Below are positions 63,089 through 64,000 of a DNA stretch of 64,000 bases, one piece after another. Source of the DNA: an uncultured Modestobacter sp. (GTDB taxonomy: Bacteria; Actinomycetota; Actinomycetes; Mycobacteriales; Geodermatophilaceae); assembly GCF_947486615.1 (NCBI RefSeq), contig NZ_CANKUD010000015.1, forward strand, positions 1 to 64,000, read 5' to 3'. The position numbers and the translations under genes were made by a program. The notes below the pieces were generated by a model. It did not search any database. It had not been told where the DNA came from and saw only the letters and a list, made by a program, of their open reading frames with translations. Positions within the stretch are counted from its first letter, which is position 1. Each line of letters begins with the position of its first letter.

Positions 63089-64000
63089 TTGACCGAGACA
63101 GCCGACCGCGTCGCCACCAGCCGCAACCGCCGCACCGCCGCCAAGGCCCCCACCCGGGGCAAGGGGCTGAAGGTGAAGCGCGTGTTCACCACCGCCGGTG
63201 TGCACCCCTACGACGACGTCGTGTGGGAGCGCCGCGACGTCGTCATGACCAACTGGCGGGACGGCTCGATCAACTTCGAGCAGCGCGGGGTCGAGTTCCC
63301 GGCCGAGTGGAGCATCAACGCCACCAACATCGTCACCACCAAGTACTTCCGGGGCGCGGTCGGCAGCCCGCAGCGCGAGACCAGCCTGCGTCAGCTCATC
63401 GACCGCGTGGTGCTGACCTACGGCGCGGCCGGCCGCGAGCACGACTACTTCGCCAGCGAGGCCGACGCCGAGGTCTTCGAGCACGAGCTGACCTGGATGC
63501 TGCTGCACCAGGTGTTCAGCTTCAACTCGCCCGTCTGGTTCAACGTGGGCACCGCGTCGCCGCAGCAGGTCAGCGCCTGCTTCATCCTCGCCGTCGACGA
63601 CACGATGGACTCGATCCTGAACTGGTACCGGGAAGAGGGCCTGATCTTCAAGGGCGGTTCCGGCGCCGGCCTGAACCTCTCCCGCATCCGCTCCTCCAAG
63701 GAGCTGCTCTCCTCCGGTGGCACCGCATCGGGCCCGGTCTCCTTCATGCGCGGCGCCGACGCCTCCGCCGGCACCATCAAGTCCGGTGGTGCCACCCGCC
63801 GCGCGGCGAAGATGGTCGTCCTCGACATCGACCACCCCGACATCGAGGAGTTCATCGAGACCAAGGCGCGCGAGGAGGACAAGATCCGCGCGCTGCGGGA
63901 CGCCGGGTACGACATGGACCTGGGCGGCAAGGACATCACCAGCGTCCAGTACCAGAACGCCAACAACTCCGTCCGGGTGAACGACGAGTTCATGCGCGCG
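63089..64000 (+). CDS. nrdJ: vitamin B12-dependent ribonucleotide reductase (5' part)
   Basis: The first 304 codons of a class II ribonucleotide reductase; the gene runs off the right edge. It uses adenosylcobalamin to make dNTPs without oxygen dependence. Recognisable segments are GLKVKRVFTTAGVHPYDDVV, FNSPVWFN, VSACFILAVDDTMDSI, GGSGAGLNLSRIRS and RRAAKMVVLDIDHPDIEEFI. The start is a TTG (63089) with AGGGGAG about 5 nt upstream. It lies 89 bp after nrdR on the same strand and is likely controlled by NrdR. Confidence 0.93.
   Translation, partial: MTETADRVATSRNRRTAAKAPTRGKGLKVKRVFTTAGVHPYDDVVWERRDVVMTNWRDGSINFEQRGVEFPAEWSINATNIVTTKYFRGAVGSPQRETSLRQLIDRVVLTYGAAGREHDYFASEADAEVFEHELTWMLLHQVFSFNSPVWFNVGTASPQQVSACFILAVDDTMDSILNWYREEGLIFKGGSGAGLNLSRIRSSKELLSSGGTASGPVSFMRGADASAGTIKSGGATRRAAKMVVLDIDHPDIEEFIETKAREEDKIRALRDAGYDMDLGGKDITSVQYQNANNSVRVNDEFMRA

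Overview
The window is 64 kb of very GC-rich chromosomal DNA from an actinobacterium. GTG starts, 4-bp GTGA or ATGA stop/start overlaps, SigA-type -10 boxes placed 6-7 nt before start codons, a RecA-RecX-GluABCD-MiaB block, a DivS/ChiZ-like LysM gene beside lexA and a class II ribonucleotide reductase all point that way. Gene content and the style of the intergenic repeats suggest Geodermatophilaceae (Blastococcus, Geodermatophilus or Modestobacter); the family assignment is inference. No prophage, insertion sequence, CRISPR array or tRNA is seen. The gene order parallels the Mycobacterium tuberculosis thyX-to-nrdR region (about Rv2754c to Rv2718c), with lineage-specific inserts.

Region 1 (1-9.7 kb): end of an rRNA operon (5S rRNA and terminator), a DUF2461 protein and a GNAT acetyltransferase, a YcaQ/AlkX-type DNA glycosylase, a thymidylate block (thyX, thyA, dihydrofolate reductase), dapA-rnj, and a secreted beta-helix protein. 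Region 2 (9.7-29 kb): an ECF sigma/anti-sigma pair, an S9 peptidase, ftsK, rimO, pgsA-cinA-clgR, a TetR regulator, a DUF4032 kinase-like protein, a complete LpqY-SugABC-type trehalose importer, pgi and pspA. Region 3 (29-41.4 kb) is the most accessory-like: a Nei-type glycosylase with a divergent C-terminal remnant of a second copy beside it, a membrane monooxygenase-like protein, an APH(3')-like phosphotransferase, the Lhr helicase, a methyltransferase, a KTSC protein, an acyl-CoA dehydrogenase, an MFS exporter, a 37-residue membrane protein, DUF3046 and a quinone oxidoreductase. Region 4 (41.4-58.5 kb): HxlR regulator, recA-recX, gluABCD (opposite strand), miaB, DUF349, miaA-dapF, an MFS/HTH pair and hflX. 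Region 5 (58.5-64 kb): PAP2 phosphatase, a membrane-anchored propeller-like protein, lexA, the LysM-type SOS division inhibitor candidate, nrdR and the 5' part of nrdJ, cut by the window edge.

Themes: (i) DNA damage response (recA, recX, lexA, divS-like, lhr, nei, ycaQ) with three LexA boxes visible; (ii) dNTP supply (thyX, thyA, dfrA, nrdR-nrdJ) with candidate NrdR boxes; (iii) envelope stress (clgR, pspA); (iv) tRNA and ribosomal protein modification (rimO, miaB, miaA); (v) lysine/peptidoglycan precursors (dapA, dapF). The most noteworthy signals are the nei remnant near lhr, a consistent set of twelve leaderless-type promoters, a GAAGGACC hairpin repeat family placed just after stop codons, and a 21-bp palindrome between a quinone reductase and its HxlR regulator.
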